Origin: MS024-2A sp002292265
GTDB lineage: Bacteria; Bacteroidota; Bacteroidia; Flavobacteriales; Flavobacteriaceae
DNA length: 64,000 bases
Direction: 5' to 3'
Assembly (NCBI GenBank): GCA_943789225.1
Contig: CALSTH010000001.1
Span: 310,001-374,000, forward strand
The notes under the pieces are model-generated. The model was not told where the DNA came from and ran no database searches. It saw nothing but the letters and a program-made list of their open reading frames with translations. This document shows, in pieces, positions 1 through 8,180 of the stretch; the first letter of the stretch is position 1; every line of letters begins with the position of its first letter. The position numbers and the translations under genes were made by a program.

Positions 1-1275
1 GCTGTAGCGAATCAATTCTTCTCCAACCTGCACTGTTTTCAGGTTATTGTTTTCTGTCGCATTAAAAAAGTCTGGGGAAGCAATGGGAATTTCCATCGCT
101 TTTGCATCAATTGCTTCAGTGATTAGCGAACGTCCTGCTTTGGCAAGTCTTTGATCAGGGATTGGAGTGACATAGGGATCGTTTGTTGTAATAAAATTTG
201 ATAAACAATGAGTTCCAAGCTTGATTCCCTGTTTTTCTGCTTTTTCTACACAGTTTTTCAATCCTTGAATTCCATTTGGAAATTCATTTTTATTCAACTT
301 AAAATGCCCCCAGCTTTTAAATGTTTCACCGTAGTGGTACAAGTAGTTTAGTCCGGCTTTTTTTGTTAAGGCAAGGGCTTCATCAATTGTTTTTTCGGTA
401 AACGAAGTAATCAAGTAAGCGGCGTTGGCTTTTGATGAAGTTTTACCCCACTCACCGTCAATTTGGGGGTGGGGAAGTCCCTCAGCACGTTCAATTTTTC
501 CAAGATAGTCTAGAGCTTCTGATACTGGAGCACCAAAAAGGGCAATTTTAGATCCTATCACACCTCCATCCTCATAGGGGGGAGCAATAATTTTTTCTAG
601 TTTAAAATCACTGATGACCCGCTCTGCGGTTCGGTTCCTACTGTAAGCCTGAAGACTGCTTCCGAATTTCGTAGGTTTGGCCGCCTCAACGCGGTACAAA
701 ACACTCCCGTCCGAATTGGGATGCATGTCAATTAAATTTCCTTCTTTAAAAATATCAAAAGCAGGCATACGATCACTTTCATTCCAGGGATATCCCCCTA
801 GGGTTTTGATGTTTAATGATTGAATTCCAACTGCAAATCCATCATCACGAACTACTCCAACCGTTTCTCCTATGGTTTTGTAAATACTTGTTTGGTAAGG
901 TCCCCACTGAATTAAATCGACACGATCATTTTGGGTCAGGGAAAGCAATTCAAAATTGATGTGGGTCTCTTTCTGAACTACAGCAACTACAGCTGTGTGG
1001 TCATTTTCAAATTGAATTTCCAAATACCCTTCAGTAAAGTTTGCCCTTTCTGCATACAGCCACTTTCCTTTAGATCGCAGAGCAAGTAGGGGGCTGATAG
1101 TATCTAAAGCAAGATGGTTTTTGCCTGTTTTTACTGACAAAAGTTCGTTGACCAATCCCTTGTTATCAATACTAATTTTAAATTCAGAGGTTTGAAAAGT
1201 GGCTATCTTGCGAGGGTTCGTACAGGAAGACGCCAAGAGAAGATAGCTCAGTAGGAGGAGAAGCGATTTATTCAT
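1..1275 (-). CDS. Putative glycoside-hydrolase-like lipoprotein (3' end outside window)
   Basis: An open frame runs without a stop from an ATG at 1275 to the window edge (425 codons), so the C-terminus is missing. The N-terminus is a lipoprotein signal: charged start, leucine-rich core and an ASSC lipobox with Cys near residue 18. Residues about 25-265 look like an all-beta sugar-binding region. From about residue 290 alternating helix/strand character begins (DEALALTKKAGLNYLYHYGE, then GIKLGTH and NDPYVTP motifs), which resembles the start of a (beta/alpha)8 glycosidase barrel. I do not recognise a specific GH family. A role in surface polysaccharide or glycoside breakdown is inferred from the architecture and the lipoprotein signal only. 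Confidence 0.6.
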   Translation of the reverse strand, partial: MNKSLLLLLSYLLLASSCTNPRKIATFQTSEFKISIDNKGLVNELLSVKTGKNHLALDTISPLLALRSKGKWLYAERANFTEGYLEIQFENDHTAVVAVVQKETHINFELLSLTQNDRVDLIQWGPYQTSIYKTIGETVGVVRDDGFAVGIQSLNIKTLGGYPWNESDRMPAFDIFKEGNLIDMHPNSDGSVLYRVEAAKPTKFGSSLQAYSRNRTAERVISDFKLEKIIAPPYEDGGVIGSKIALFGAPVSEALDYLGKIERAEGLPHPQIDGEWGKTSSKANAAYLITSFTEKTIDEALALTKKAGLNYLYHYGETFKSWGHFKLNKNEFPNGIQGLKNCVEKAEKQGIKLGTHCLSNFITTNDPYVTPIPDQRLAKAGRSLITEAIDAKAMEIPIASPDFFNATENNNLKTVQVGEELIRYS

Positions 1276-1466
1276 TTTTAAATGTAAATTATTTTTTGGA
1301 CAAACAAGAAAAGTTTTTCCAAAGCGTATTTACGGCTTTAACAAAGTATTTATTTCAATTAGATTTTTTCTTTATTGAAATGGAAAACCAACAAGATTTT
1401 TGAATCTTTCACTGTGACTCATGGAGAGTTGGAAGAATAGCACTTCCTTAAAACGATTTTAAAAAT

Positions 1467-1543
<77 letters not shown>

Positions 1544-1565
1544 AATTAAATTTGAGTACTCGTGT

Positions 1566-1598
1566 TTGGGATGCGATGACAAGTCATGTACATCCCAA
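1566..1598. other. Hairpin between the two tRNA-Pro genes
   Basis: An outer perfect 8-bp inverted repeat (TTGGGATG/CATCCCAA) encloses an inner perfect 5-bp pair (ATGAC/GTCAT) with a 2-nt loop. It fills most of the 71-nt spacer between the tRNA genes. It has no T-run in either direction, so it does not look like a terminator; a processing signal in a bicistronic tRNA precursor is one reading. Confidence 0.45.
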
Positions 1599-1614
1599 TG
1601 TGATATATCTTAGT

Positions 1615-1688
1615 CGGGGTGGCAGGATTCGAACCTGCGACCTCCTGCTCCCAAAGCAGGCGCGATGACCGGGCTACGCTACACCCCG
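1615..1688 (-). tRNA. tRNA-Pro(TGG)
   Basis: A 74-nt minus-strand cloverleaf. The acceptor stem is CGGGGTG/CACCCCG, the D loop holds AGCCCGGTCATCGCG, the anticodon stem is CCTGC/GCAGG around loop TTTGGGA (anticodon TGG), and the T arm is GCAGGTTCGAATCCTGC. With the neighbouring GGG tRNA it covers the proline codons. CCA is not encoded. Confidence 0.95.
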
Positions 1689-1754
1689 AAAAGTGAGCGC
1701 AAATATAACATTTAATCGATTGACAACAAACCCCTAGCTGTCTTTCTTAAAATT

Positions 1755-3413
1755 TTATTGTGTTTTAAGAGTAACTCCTTTAGAATCTACATTGAGACGG
1801 AGTTTGTCCTCTCCCTTTTTAGACTTGTATTGAATCCTAAGACTACTTTTATCCTTTTCACAATTGAGACATTCCAATACGTCATCTCCCATTTTCCAGA
1901 GTTTGCCTGCGGTATGGCTACTTCGAAAGTTTTGATCATTCTTTACAGGATAAGACAAGATTTCCTTGAGATTTTCGTCTAAATCAACAACTTGTCCTTT
2001 TTTTAAATACAGTTGTAATTGAACCGATTGATTTTGAAAGCGGGTTGAGGTTTGTACTTTCCACATAGGGTCTAAGCTGAGTTGATTTCCTTCTTGCTGA
2101 TAAGCATAAAGGATTTCTTCGGTATTTTTTTGTGCTTTTTTCATCTTTGGACCATCTGCTTCGTATTTGATTTCTAAAAACGAAGTAGGGGTATTGCTTT
2201 TGAGAATATTCATTTTAAAGTTCTTTCCTACCCACCAGTGTTCCCCCTTTTCGTCTGCGAATATTTCAGATCGGTCAAATTCCCAAAGGGTCTTCTCATC
2301 GGCTCTAGAAGTATCGCGAAGCAAAACAGCGAGTGTGTCGGTTTCGGAGAGATTCAATTCGTGTTTTTCAGTTTTGATTGCAGAAACTCTGTGACTACGC
2401 AATTCGAAGACTCCAAATAAGAGTAAACTTATAAGTGCCATAAACCATAGTCCCAATAAGATAAACCGGCTAACTGTACCCAAGGCGGTGCCTTTTCTAT
2501 TCAACAGGCGTATGCCTAGCGAAAAAAGAAAAAGAAAGGGGATAAAAATAAGCAGAAATGCGGCTGTGATCAGCGCCAAGCTAGGATAGGGGTTGAATTC
2601 AAAAAAATTAAAATAAAAGTTGAAGGGCCACTCTAGGGTTCCAAATAGAATGAACACGACCAGTCCTGCGAGCAATCCAAAAATACCCAAGGTGGAGACA
2701 ATCAAAAAAACAACCCCAAAAATTTTAATGATTAGTTTTGGGATTAGTCTTAGGACGTTTTCTAAAAAATTGAAAAACGTTGTGGATTTTTTTTTTAATG
2801 AAGTCTTTACTTCTTCATAATCAATGTCTTGAATTTTTGAAGAGACTTCTTCAAATTCCTCTCGAATTTTTTTTTCAATAGTTGCAATATTGACAGGTTC
2901 TCCTTTCATGCTGAGTTTGTCAGCAGTTGTTTTTGCCTCAGGAATGAGTATCCACAAAACAATGTAAATAAGAATGATTGTACCTGCTGAAAAAAGTCCA
3001 AACAAAAGCCACAAAAGACGAATCCATGTTGTGTCAATTCCGAAATAATATCCCATTCCTGAAGCGACTCCACCGATGTACTTGTCATCGGGATCGCGAA
3101 ATAATTTTTTTGATACGGTTTGGGTTTGAGTTTCATTCTCTGCTTCTTCTTCTGTAATAAAATCTTGGGGCTGTCCTAAGATTTTGATGACTTCCTCTAA
3201 ATCTTCTACAGTGATGACGTAGTCCGAATTTTTTTTGCGCTCTTGGAACAATTCTGCAATTCGAACTTCAACATCTCTGAGAATTTCCTCTCTACCTTGA
3301 GATTTGGTAAAGGCTTTTTCGAGCTTATTTAAATATGACTTTAGCAGGTCATAAGCATTTTCATCGATGTGAAAAAAGGTACTGGCTAGGTTAATATTGA
3401 TTGTTTTATTCAT
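1755..3413 (-). CDS. PspC-domain membrane protein
   Basis: Envelope-stress-type membrane protein. After a soluble N-terminus (about 100 residues) there is a PspC domain: KKLFRDPDDKYIGGVASGMG is followed by a helix, then WIRLLWLLFGLF and a second hydrophobic stretch ending in LWILIPE. Three more membrane segments follow in the middle, then a ~200-residue soluble C-terminal part. I chose the ATG at 3413 (MNKTININ), because this is how the conserved N-terminus begins and it lies just after the padR stop; an ATG 21 nt upstream (3434) is in frame and would overlap padR. The gene sits directly downstream of a PadR regulator, a common flavobacterial pair. Its exact function is unknown; it probably senses or protects membrane integrity. 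Confidence 0.85.
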   Translation of the reverse strand: MNKTININLASTFFHIDENAYDLLKSYLNKLEKAFTKSQGREEILRDVEVRIAELFQERKKNSDYVITVEDLEEVIKILGQPQDFITEEEAENETQTQTVSKKLFRDPDDKYIGGVASGMGYYFGIDTTWIRLLWLLFGLFSAGTIILIYIVLWILIPEAKTTADKLSMKGEPVNIATIEKKIREEFEEVSSKIQDIDYEEVKTSLKKKSTTFFNFLENVLRLIPKLIIKIFGVVFLIVSTLGIFGLLAGLVVFILFGTLEWPFNFYFNFFEFNPYPSLALITAAFLLIFIPFLFLFSLGIRLLNRKGTALGTVSRFILLGLWFMALISLLLFGVFELRSHRVSAIKTEKHELNLSETDTLAVLLRDTSRADEKTLWEFDRSEIFADEKGEHWWVGKNFKMNILKSNTPTSFLEIKYEADGPKMKKAQKNTEEILYAYQQEGNQLSLDPMWKVQTSTRFQNQSVQLQLYLKKGQVVDLDENLKEILSYPVKNDQNFRSSHTAGKLWKMGDDVLECLNCEKDKSSLRIQYKSKKGEDKLRLNVDSKGVTLKTQ

Positions 3414-3417
3414 GAGG

Positions 3418-3747
3418 TTATTTTTTTGAGACAATAGATTTTACAGCTTTATTTAATTCGTTCCAAACGATTTGGAGCTCAGTAAGAAATGCCTCCCCCT
3501 CTTTGGTGATGGAATAGTATTTCCGCGGAGGTCCAGAGGTAGATTCCTCCCAGCGGTAGTTTAATAAATTGGCATTCTTTAGTCGGGTAAGTAATGGATA
3601 AACAGTTCCTTCGACCACCAACATCTTTCCTTTTTTTAACGCTTCAAGGATTTCAGAGGTGTACAAGTCACCCCCAGAGATCAAGGATAGAATACAGAAT
3701 TCTAAAACCCCTTTTCGCATCTGTGCTGTTGTATTTTCAATTTTCAT
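3418..3747 (-). CDS. PadR-family transcriptional regulator
   Basis: 109-residue winged-helix regulator. Typical PadR features are visible: the N-terminal MRKGVLEFCILSLIS helix, the recognition region EGTVYPLLTRLKNANLL, and the wing SGPPRKYYSITKEG followed by a C-terminal dimerisation helix. It is the first gene of a two-gene operon with the PspC protein, whose start lies 4 nt beyond this stop. PadR proteins usually repress the membrane or transport gene next to them and often themselves, so control of the PspC gene is the likely role (inference). Upstream, 3748-3889 is an AT-rich divergent promoter region shared with the small gene at 3890. Confidence 0.9.
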   Translation of the reverse strand: MKIENTTAQMRKGVLEFCILSLISGGDLYTSEILEALKKGKMLVVEGTVYPLLTRLKNANLLNYRWEESTSGPPRKYYSITKEGEAFLTELQIVWNELNKAVKSIVSKK

Positions 3748-3889
3748 TTGTTGCTATCTATGTATTGCAAATATGCAAACAAAAGATAGAACTATGTATT
3801 ACATAATATTATTTTTATTTTTTAACATTTCTACAACATTATCTGTGAATTAATGTATTTAATTTGGGATCCTATTTTAAATCTTAATC

Positions 3890-4078
3890 ATGTCCAAAAG
3901 CCTAAAATATTATCAACAAATCCTTCAAAAAGTAAGTTTTGACGTTAGTTTATTTTCAAAAGAATTAAGAAAGGCCTATACCTTTTTGCCTCCTCGGGAT
4001 CAGATTTTATTGAGAAGATGGGTAACTGATTTTGTAGCGCATCGGTCCGATTTGCAGTCCGTCGTTTATTCTCTTTAA
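3890..4078 (+). CDS. Small conserved-looking hypothetical protein (62 aa)
   Basis: A 62-codon frame beginning ATGTCCAAAAGC after a clear AT-rich upstream region. The protein has a helix-rich, charged sequence (SKELRKAYTFLPPRDQILLRRW) without signal peptide or membrane segment. It occupies the gap between padR (divergent) and oxyR (convergent, stop codons 6 nt apart). Length and composition fit a real small flavobacterial gene rather than a shadow frame, as nothing lies on the other strand. No function can be assigned. Confidence 0.6.
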   Translation: MSKSLKYYQQILQKVSFDVSLFSKELRKAYTFLPPRDQILLRRWVTDFVAHRSDLQSVVYSL

Positions 4079-4084
4079 AGTATC

Positions 4085-5011
4085 CTAATTCGGAGAGATT
4101 AGCTGAATGTTATCAAATTTTATAGCACCTCTGACAATTCCTTCTATAGTCTTGGACAGCGCTTCTATAATGGGTAATTTCAATTGACTTTTACTGGAAA
4201 CCAAGCTGATTTCTCTTGCTGGCGCTGGATCTTCAAAACTCTTTAATTTTTTCTTGTTTTCCTGGGAAAGTGTTCGCGTTTGCAGATAGGGTAGGATGGT
4301 CATCCAAGGGCCTTCATTGGCCAATTGGATCAGGGTTTCAAAACTACCACTCTTTAAGTTAAAAGATTTTGAAATGCTTGTGGTTTTACACAATTTTAAA
4401 ACATGATTTCTGAAGCAATGTCCGTCTTCCAAAACTAATACTTCCATGTTTTCAATGTCCTCTGGAGTGATTTTTTCCAATTTAGATAAAGGATGTGATT
4501 TTGGGATGTAGCCGAAAAAAGGTTCGTAGTACAAAGGCTTTTCAATGATTTTGGGATTTTCTAGTGGAGTTGCTAAAATCCCCGCATCTAGCTTACCTTC
4601 AACGATACGATTAATTATAGAGGTAGTAGTTAAATCTTCGATTTTTAAATTGACTCCAGGATATTTTTTGATAAAAGTTTGTAGAAATAACGGGAGTAGG
4701 GTAGGCATAACAGTAGGAATAATTCCCAATGAAAAATCCCCTTTAATTTCTCCTTTCTCCATAGATACGACATCTTTCATTCGTTTGGCTTCATCAACAA
4801 TAATTCGGGCTTGTTTAAGAATTTTGCTTCCTACGGGTGTCAGGGCAATGGGTTTGGTGTTCCTGTTAAAAAGTTTTACTCCCAACTCTTCTTCCAGCTT
4901 TTGAACCTGCATACTTAGGGTAGGCTGTGTGACAAAGCACGTTTCTGCTGCTAGAGTAAAGTTGCCCTTTTCAGCAACTGCAAGGGTGTAGATAAGCTGA
5001 GTTAAAGTCAT
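4085..5011 (-). CDS. oxyR: Hydrogen-peroxide-sensing LysR regulator OxyR
   Basis: 308-residue LysR-type regulator. Residues 1-60 form the winged HTH (NFTLAAETCFVTQPTLSMQVQKLE, a standard LysR recognition helix). The effector domain carries EDGHC at Cys199 and a second Cys at 208 with eight residues between, which are the same positions and spacing as the redox disulfide pair of Escherichia coli OxyR. This identifies it as a peroxide sensor rather than a generic LysR protein. It would activate catalase/peroxidase genes; none is adjacent, so targets lie elsewhere. It is monocistronic, convergent with a small gene at 3890-4078. Confidence 0.92.
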   Translation of the reverse strand: MTLTQLIYTLAVAEKGNFTLAAETCFVTQPTLSMQVQKLEEELGVKLFNRNTKPIALTPVGSKILKQARIIVDEAKRMKDVVSMEKGEIKGDFSLGIIPTVMPTLLPLFLQTFIKKYPGVNLKIEDLTTTSIINRIVEGKLDAGILATPLENPKIIEKPLYYEPFFGYIPKSHPLSKLEKITPEDIENMEVLVLEDGHCFRNHVLKLCKTTSISKSFNLKSGSFETLIQLANEGPWMTILPYLQTRTLSQENKKKLKSFEDPAPAREISLVSSKSQLKLPIIEALSKTIEGIVRGAIKFDNIQLISPN

Positions 5012-5108
5012 TTTCCTATTGTTTTTTTAAAGATAATAAGAAAAACTTATATTTACTCAAATTAATCAATATTTTTCATTTATAAAACAGCACTAGTATA
5101 AAGAAAAA

Positions 5109-5855
5109 TTATTGCAAAATAGAAACCTCCATAATCACATTCGTCAATGGTGCTTCTCGGTTATCGATCCGTTGTTTATTGATTTCATCAACAACTTCCA
5201 TCCCCGCTATGACTTTACCAAAGACCGTGTACGATCCGTCAAGATGATAGGCTCCTGGGGCTTGCTGTACGATGAAAAACTCATAAGGAGATGCCAACTT
5301 ATGCGGGTTTTCAATTTCACTACTTGGCATTGAAATGACCCCTCTGTGATGTTTGTATCCTTTTCGGGTATCGGGAGGGAGTAGATATTTACCAATTTCC
5401 GTTCTTTTTTTAGCGGTTTCCATACGATCCGAGTTTCCTCCTTGAATAATAAATCCGGGAACCACACGGTGAAAAGTAGTTCCATTGAAATATCCTTTTT
5501 TTGTCAGATAGATAAAATTTGCTCTGTGGTAGGGTGTGTTTTTAAGCAACTGGAGGTCTATATTTCCAAATCGAGTCGTAATTCGCACCTTGTCTTCAAG
5601 ATTTTGTTTTTGGTAGTCAAAGAAAAAAGGAATTGCGTTTTGATCGTTCAGCAGAATGGCTTCTTCTATGATCTCTTCTTTTTTTATTTCTTTGTTCTTT
5701 TCAATGGAAGTGTCTTTAGTACCTGAGGATTGAATTGTATTCTCAGTGTTTTTTTCTTTGTCAGACAGGGCTTTCTTCTTTCCATTTTCTGAACCACATT
5801 CATTGAAAAGGAGGAGGGAGACTACAGAGAATATGAGTAATTTTGTACGGATCAT
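5109..5855 (-). CDS. Cyclophilin-type peptidyl-prolyl isomerase, exported
   Basis: 248 residues. A hydrophobic N-terminal signal (LLIFSVVSLLLF) ends before Cys20; the preceding FNE does not fit the standard lipobox well, so lipidation is uncertain. A Lys/Glu-rich linker (about 25-70) leads to a cyclophilin domain: YHRANFIYLTKKGYFNGTTFHRVVPGFIIQGG contains the FHRxxxxFxxQGG active-site signature, followed by GVISMPSS and FFIVQQ where GxxSMA and QFFI normally stand. It would assist protein folding in the periplasm. The start codon overlaps the divergent Nudix gene start by two bases. Confidence 0.88.
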   Translation of the reverse strand: MIRTKLLIFSVVSLLLFNECGSENGKKKALSDKEKNTENTIQSSGTKDTSIEKNKEIKKEEIIEEAILLNDQNAIPFFFDYQKQNLEDKVRITTRFGNIDLQLLKNTPYHRANFIYLTKKGYFNGTTFHRVVPGFIIQGGNSDRMETAKKRTEIGKYLLPPDTRKGYKHHRGVISMPSSEIENPHKLASPYEFFIVQQAPGAYHLDGSYTVFGKVIAGMEVVDEINKQRIDNREAPLTNVIMEVSILQ

Positions 5856-6495
5856 GAATTATAAAACTTTTATTGATTCCTTTTCAAAAGTAAATGATTT
5901 CTCATTACCAGGGATAAGCGCACAATTATTGGCTACTCCTCTCCACCGAAGAAACGAGATGCCTCCAGCGTCGGTCTATACTAAAAACGCGAAAAGAGCA
6001 GCTGTTTTACTCTTTTGCTATCCCAAAGGAGATCAAATGTATCTTTCCCTGATCAAGAGATCAGAGTACCAGGGTGTCCACTCCGGACAAATAAGCTTTC
6101 CTGGGGGTAAATCAGAATTGTCAGATGCATCATTGGAAGAAACAGCACTTAGGGAATGTAGAGAAGAGTTAGGGGTTTCCTTGGAGGCCGTTGCGAAGTT
6201 AATTCCATTGACCCCTTTGTATATTCCACCCAGTAATTTTTTGGTAAGTCCTTTTATCACGTATGATCCTCAAGATCCTGATTTTTTTCCAGACAGGAGA
6301 GAAGTCGCATCACATATTGAACTTCCTTTGTTTAAGCTTATGGAGCTTGAAATAGAACAAAGAAAATTGACCCAGGGACCCCTCCAAGGAAGCCCCGTAC
6401 CTTGCTATTTTTATCAAGGCCATATGATTTGGGGAGCGACTGCAATGATTTTAACAGAATTTAAAGTTTTTTTAGCGGCTCTGAGTACGAATTAA
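5854..6495 (+). CDS. Nudix hydrolase, CoA-pyrophosphatase type
   Basis: 213 residues from ATG 5854 (MNYKTFIDSF). Upstream in-frame ATGs at 5746 and 5833 exist, but they lie within the divergent cyclophilin gene and would add an unrelated, non-conserved N-terminus. The segment LIKRSEYQGVHSGQISFPGG is the characteristic motif of CoA-pyrophosphatase Nudix proteins, and it runs directly into the Nudix box (GGKSE...ETALRECREELGV). Such enzymes cleave CoA or its derivatives to 4'-phosphopantetheine and 3',5'-ADP. An acyltransferase gene follows 31 nt downstream on the same strand, suggesting co-transcription. Confidence 0.88.
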   Translation: MNYKTFIDSFSKVNDFSLPGISAQLLATPLHRRNEMPPASVYTKNAKRAAVLLFCYPKGDQMYLSLIKRSEYQGVHSGQISFPGGKSELSDASLEETALRECREELGVSLEAVAKLIPLTPLYIPPSNFLVSPFITYDPQDPDFFPDRREVASHIELPLFKLMELEIEQRKLTQGPLQGSPVPCYFYQGHMIWGATAMILTEFKVFLAALSTN

Positions 6496-6526
6496 TTCTA
6501 TCTTTAAATACTAACTTAAACTGCTA

Positions 6527-7324
6527 ATGCTTAAGAAAAACCCCTTTGGTCATTATTTAATTTTAAAAAAATGGTTGATTCGATATTTGGGTTTTATGAC
6601 GCACCGCCGTTATAGAGGATTTAACCAGCTTAAAATTGAAGGCTCTGAAATCATCAAAGAACTTCCTGAAAAAAATGTACTTTTTATCTCGAATCACCAA
6701 ACCTATTTTGCAGATGTGGTCGCTATGTTTCATGTCTTTAACGCCAGTCTCAGCGGAAGAATAGATAGTATTAAAAATGTGGGATATCTGTGGAATCCCA
6801 AGTTGAACATTTATTATGTTGCAGCGAAAGAGACCATGAGTTCTGGACTTTTGCCAAGAATACTTGCCTATGCAGGGTCAGTATCCATAGAACGTACTTG
6901 GCGTGAAAACGGTCAAGAAATTCAAAGACAAGTAAAAATGAGTGATATTTCCAATATTGGAAAAGCACTTGATGACGGTTGGGTCATCACGTTTCCTCAA
7001 GGTACTACAAAGCCTTTTAAGCCCGTAAGAAAAGGGACGGCGCATATCATCAAGCACTACAAACCCGTGGTGATTCCTATAGTGATAGACGGTTTTCGGC
7101 GTTCTTTTGACAAAAAAGGGTTGATGATTAAAAAGAGAGGGATACTACAATCTTTAATTATCAAAGAGCCTTTGAAAATAGATTATGAAACGGAATCCAT
7201 AGATAGTATTATGGAAAAGATAGAGTATGCTATCGAACAGCATCCTTCCTTTCTCAAGGTCATTCCCAAAGAAGAATTAGAAGCTCAAAAAGAACTTGAC
7301 GTCACGCGACAGTGGGATTTTTAG
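6527..7324 (+). CDS. 1-acyl-sn-glycerol-3-phosphate acyltransferase-like protein (PlsC family)
   Basis: 265 residues with the two acyltransferase blocks: NHQTYFADV (histidine/aspartate box, here with five rather than four residues between His and Asp) and FPQGTTKPF at the FPEGTR position. No strong transmembrane helix is visible beyond a weakly hydrophobic N-terminus, so it is likely membrane-associated. It would transfer an acyl chain to a lysophospholipid or related lipid. It follows the Nudix gene in the same direction and faces the SOD gene with only 3 nt between the two stops. Confidence 0.82.
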   Translation: MLKKNPFGHYLILKKWLIRYLGFMTHRRYRGFNQLKIEGSEIIKELPEKNVLFISNHQTYFADVVAMFHVFNASLSGRIDSIKNVGYLWNPKLNIYYVAAKETMSSGLLPRILAYAGSVSIERTWRENGQEIQRQVKMSDISNIGKALDDGWVITFPQGTTKPFKPVRKGTAHIIKHYKPVVIPIVIDGFRRSFDKKGLMIKKRGILQSLIIKEPLKIDYETESIDSIMEKIEYAIEQHPSFLKVIPKEELEAQKELDVTRQWDF

Positions 7325-7327
7325 TTG

Positions 7328-8056
7328 CTATTGGATAATTCCTGCACAACTGATTCGAGCGCCTGCGGCTCCTGAAGGTTGTGATGTCAGATCATCCGTC
7401 CCTTGGTGAACGATAATTGCCTTTCCTAAAACATTTTTGGTCTCATCATCACATCCCAAACACCACTGGTCGGTTGAAAAAGTGACTTCTCCGTTTCCTT
7501 CATTGTCCGCTTCAAAATTCCCAATATCTCCTTTGTGATATCCCTCAGAAGATCCCCAGGCTCCGTGCGGCTGAAAAGTTGGATTCCAGTGGCCTCTAGT
7601 AGATTTTCCATCAGGGGAAGAACAGTCTGCTTTTTCGTGAATATGTATGGCATGGGTTCCTTCGGTGAGACCTGAAATCGTTGCTTGAAGTGTAACTTTA
7701 CCCTCTTCTTCCGTAAAAAGGACTTTCCCTGTCGTTTGGGTATCACTTTTGGGGTTGAGATTAAATTGTAACTTCTTTTTCGTTTTGCGAATTACATTTT
7801 CATTTCCTTCAGATTCCGCAGTCAAAGACGCTACTTTCTTCATTACTTCTTTATGTGTCCCTTCTATAACTTGAACTTCTTCTACAGCTTCACCATCCAC
7901 CCATTTAGTTGTGGTGATTTCTGCTTTAGATCCTTCGTCTGTTTTTTCAACTTTAACTTCTACCTTTTTTTCTTGCGCTTCATTTTTTGGTGTGTTTTGG
8001 CAAGCTAGCGTTAGACTTAGCAGAAGTACTGCAATTAGATACGTGTTCTTTTTCAT
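7328..8056 (-). CDS. Cu/Zn superoxide dismutase-like lipoprotein
   Basis: 242 residues. The signal peptide ends in a LACQ lipobox (Cys19), so it is a lipoprotein of the periplasm or outer membrane. Residues about 25-85 are a Lys/Glu-rich linker region without known fold. The SOD domain follows: HAIHIHEKADC (Cu ligands and first disulfide Cys), RGHWNPTFQPHG, GDIGNFEADNEGNG (zinc loop/Asp), IVHQG (Cu His) and GARISCAGII (second disulfide Cys and active-site Arg). An extra CLGC pair sits in the loop before the last strand, which is unusual. It would remove superoxide outside the cytoplasm. Confidence 0.9.
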   Translation of the reverse strand: MKKNTYLIAVLLLSLTLACQNTPKNEAQEKKVEVKVEKTDEGSKAEITTTKWVDGEAVEEVQVIEGTHKEVMKKVASLTAESEGNENVIRKTKKKLQFNLNPKSDTQTTGKVLFTEEEGKVTLQATISGLTEGTHAIHIHEKADCSSPDGKSTRGHWNPTFQPHGAWGSSEGYHKGDIGNFEADNEGNGEVTFSTDQWCLGCDDETKNVLGKAIIVHQGTDDLTSQPSGAAGARISCAGIIQ

Positions 8057-8142
8057 TTTTTTATTTTTAGTTTGTTCGGGTTCTTGGGTAAAAGTAATTA
8101 TTTTTAAATCAAATCAAGAATTCTTCCCTCCTTGTAAACTTA

Positions 8143-8172
8143 TTTGTCAAGTAAATACATTCAGTATCTTTG
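8143..8172 (+). promoter_or_regulatory. Promoter of the DUF3089 hydrolase gene
   Basis: TTTG at 8143-8146 is followed after 18 nt by TATCTTTG at 8165-8172, matching the Bacteroidota sigma-factor pattern TTTG-N19-TAnnTTTG. The GTG start at 8181 is only 8 nt downstream of the -7 element, so the transcript would have almost no leader. Confidence 0.6.
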
Positions 8173-8180
8173 TACAAAAC

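Noticed and set aside
5746..5853. N-terminal extension of the Nudix hydrolase
   Set aside because: It is the reverse complement of the cyclophilin signal and linker; the conserved protein starts at 5854.
7911..8180. N-terminal extension of the DUF3089 hydrolase from the ATG at 7911
   Set aside because: It would overlap the SOD gene on the other strand and hide the lipoprotein signal that starts at GTG 8181.
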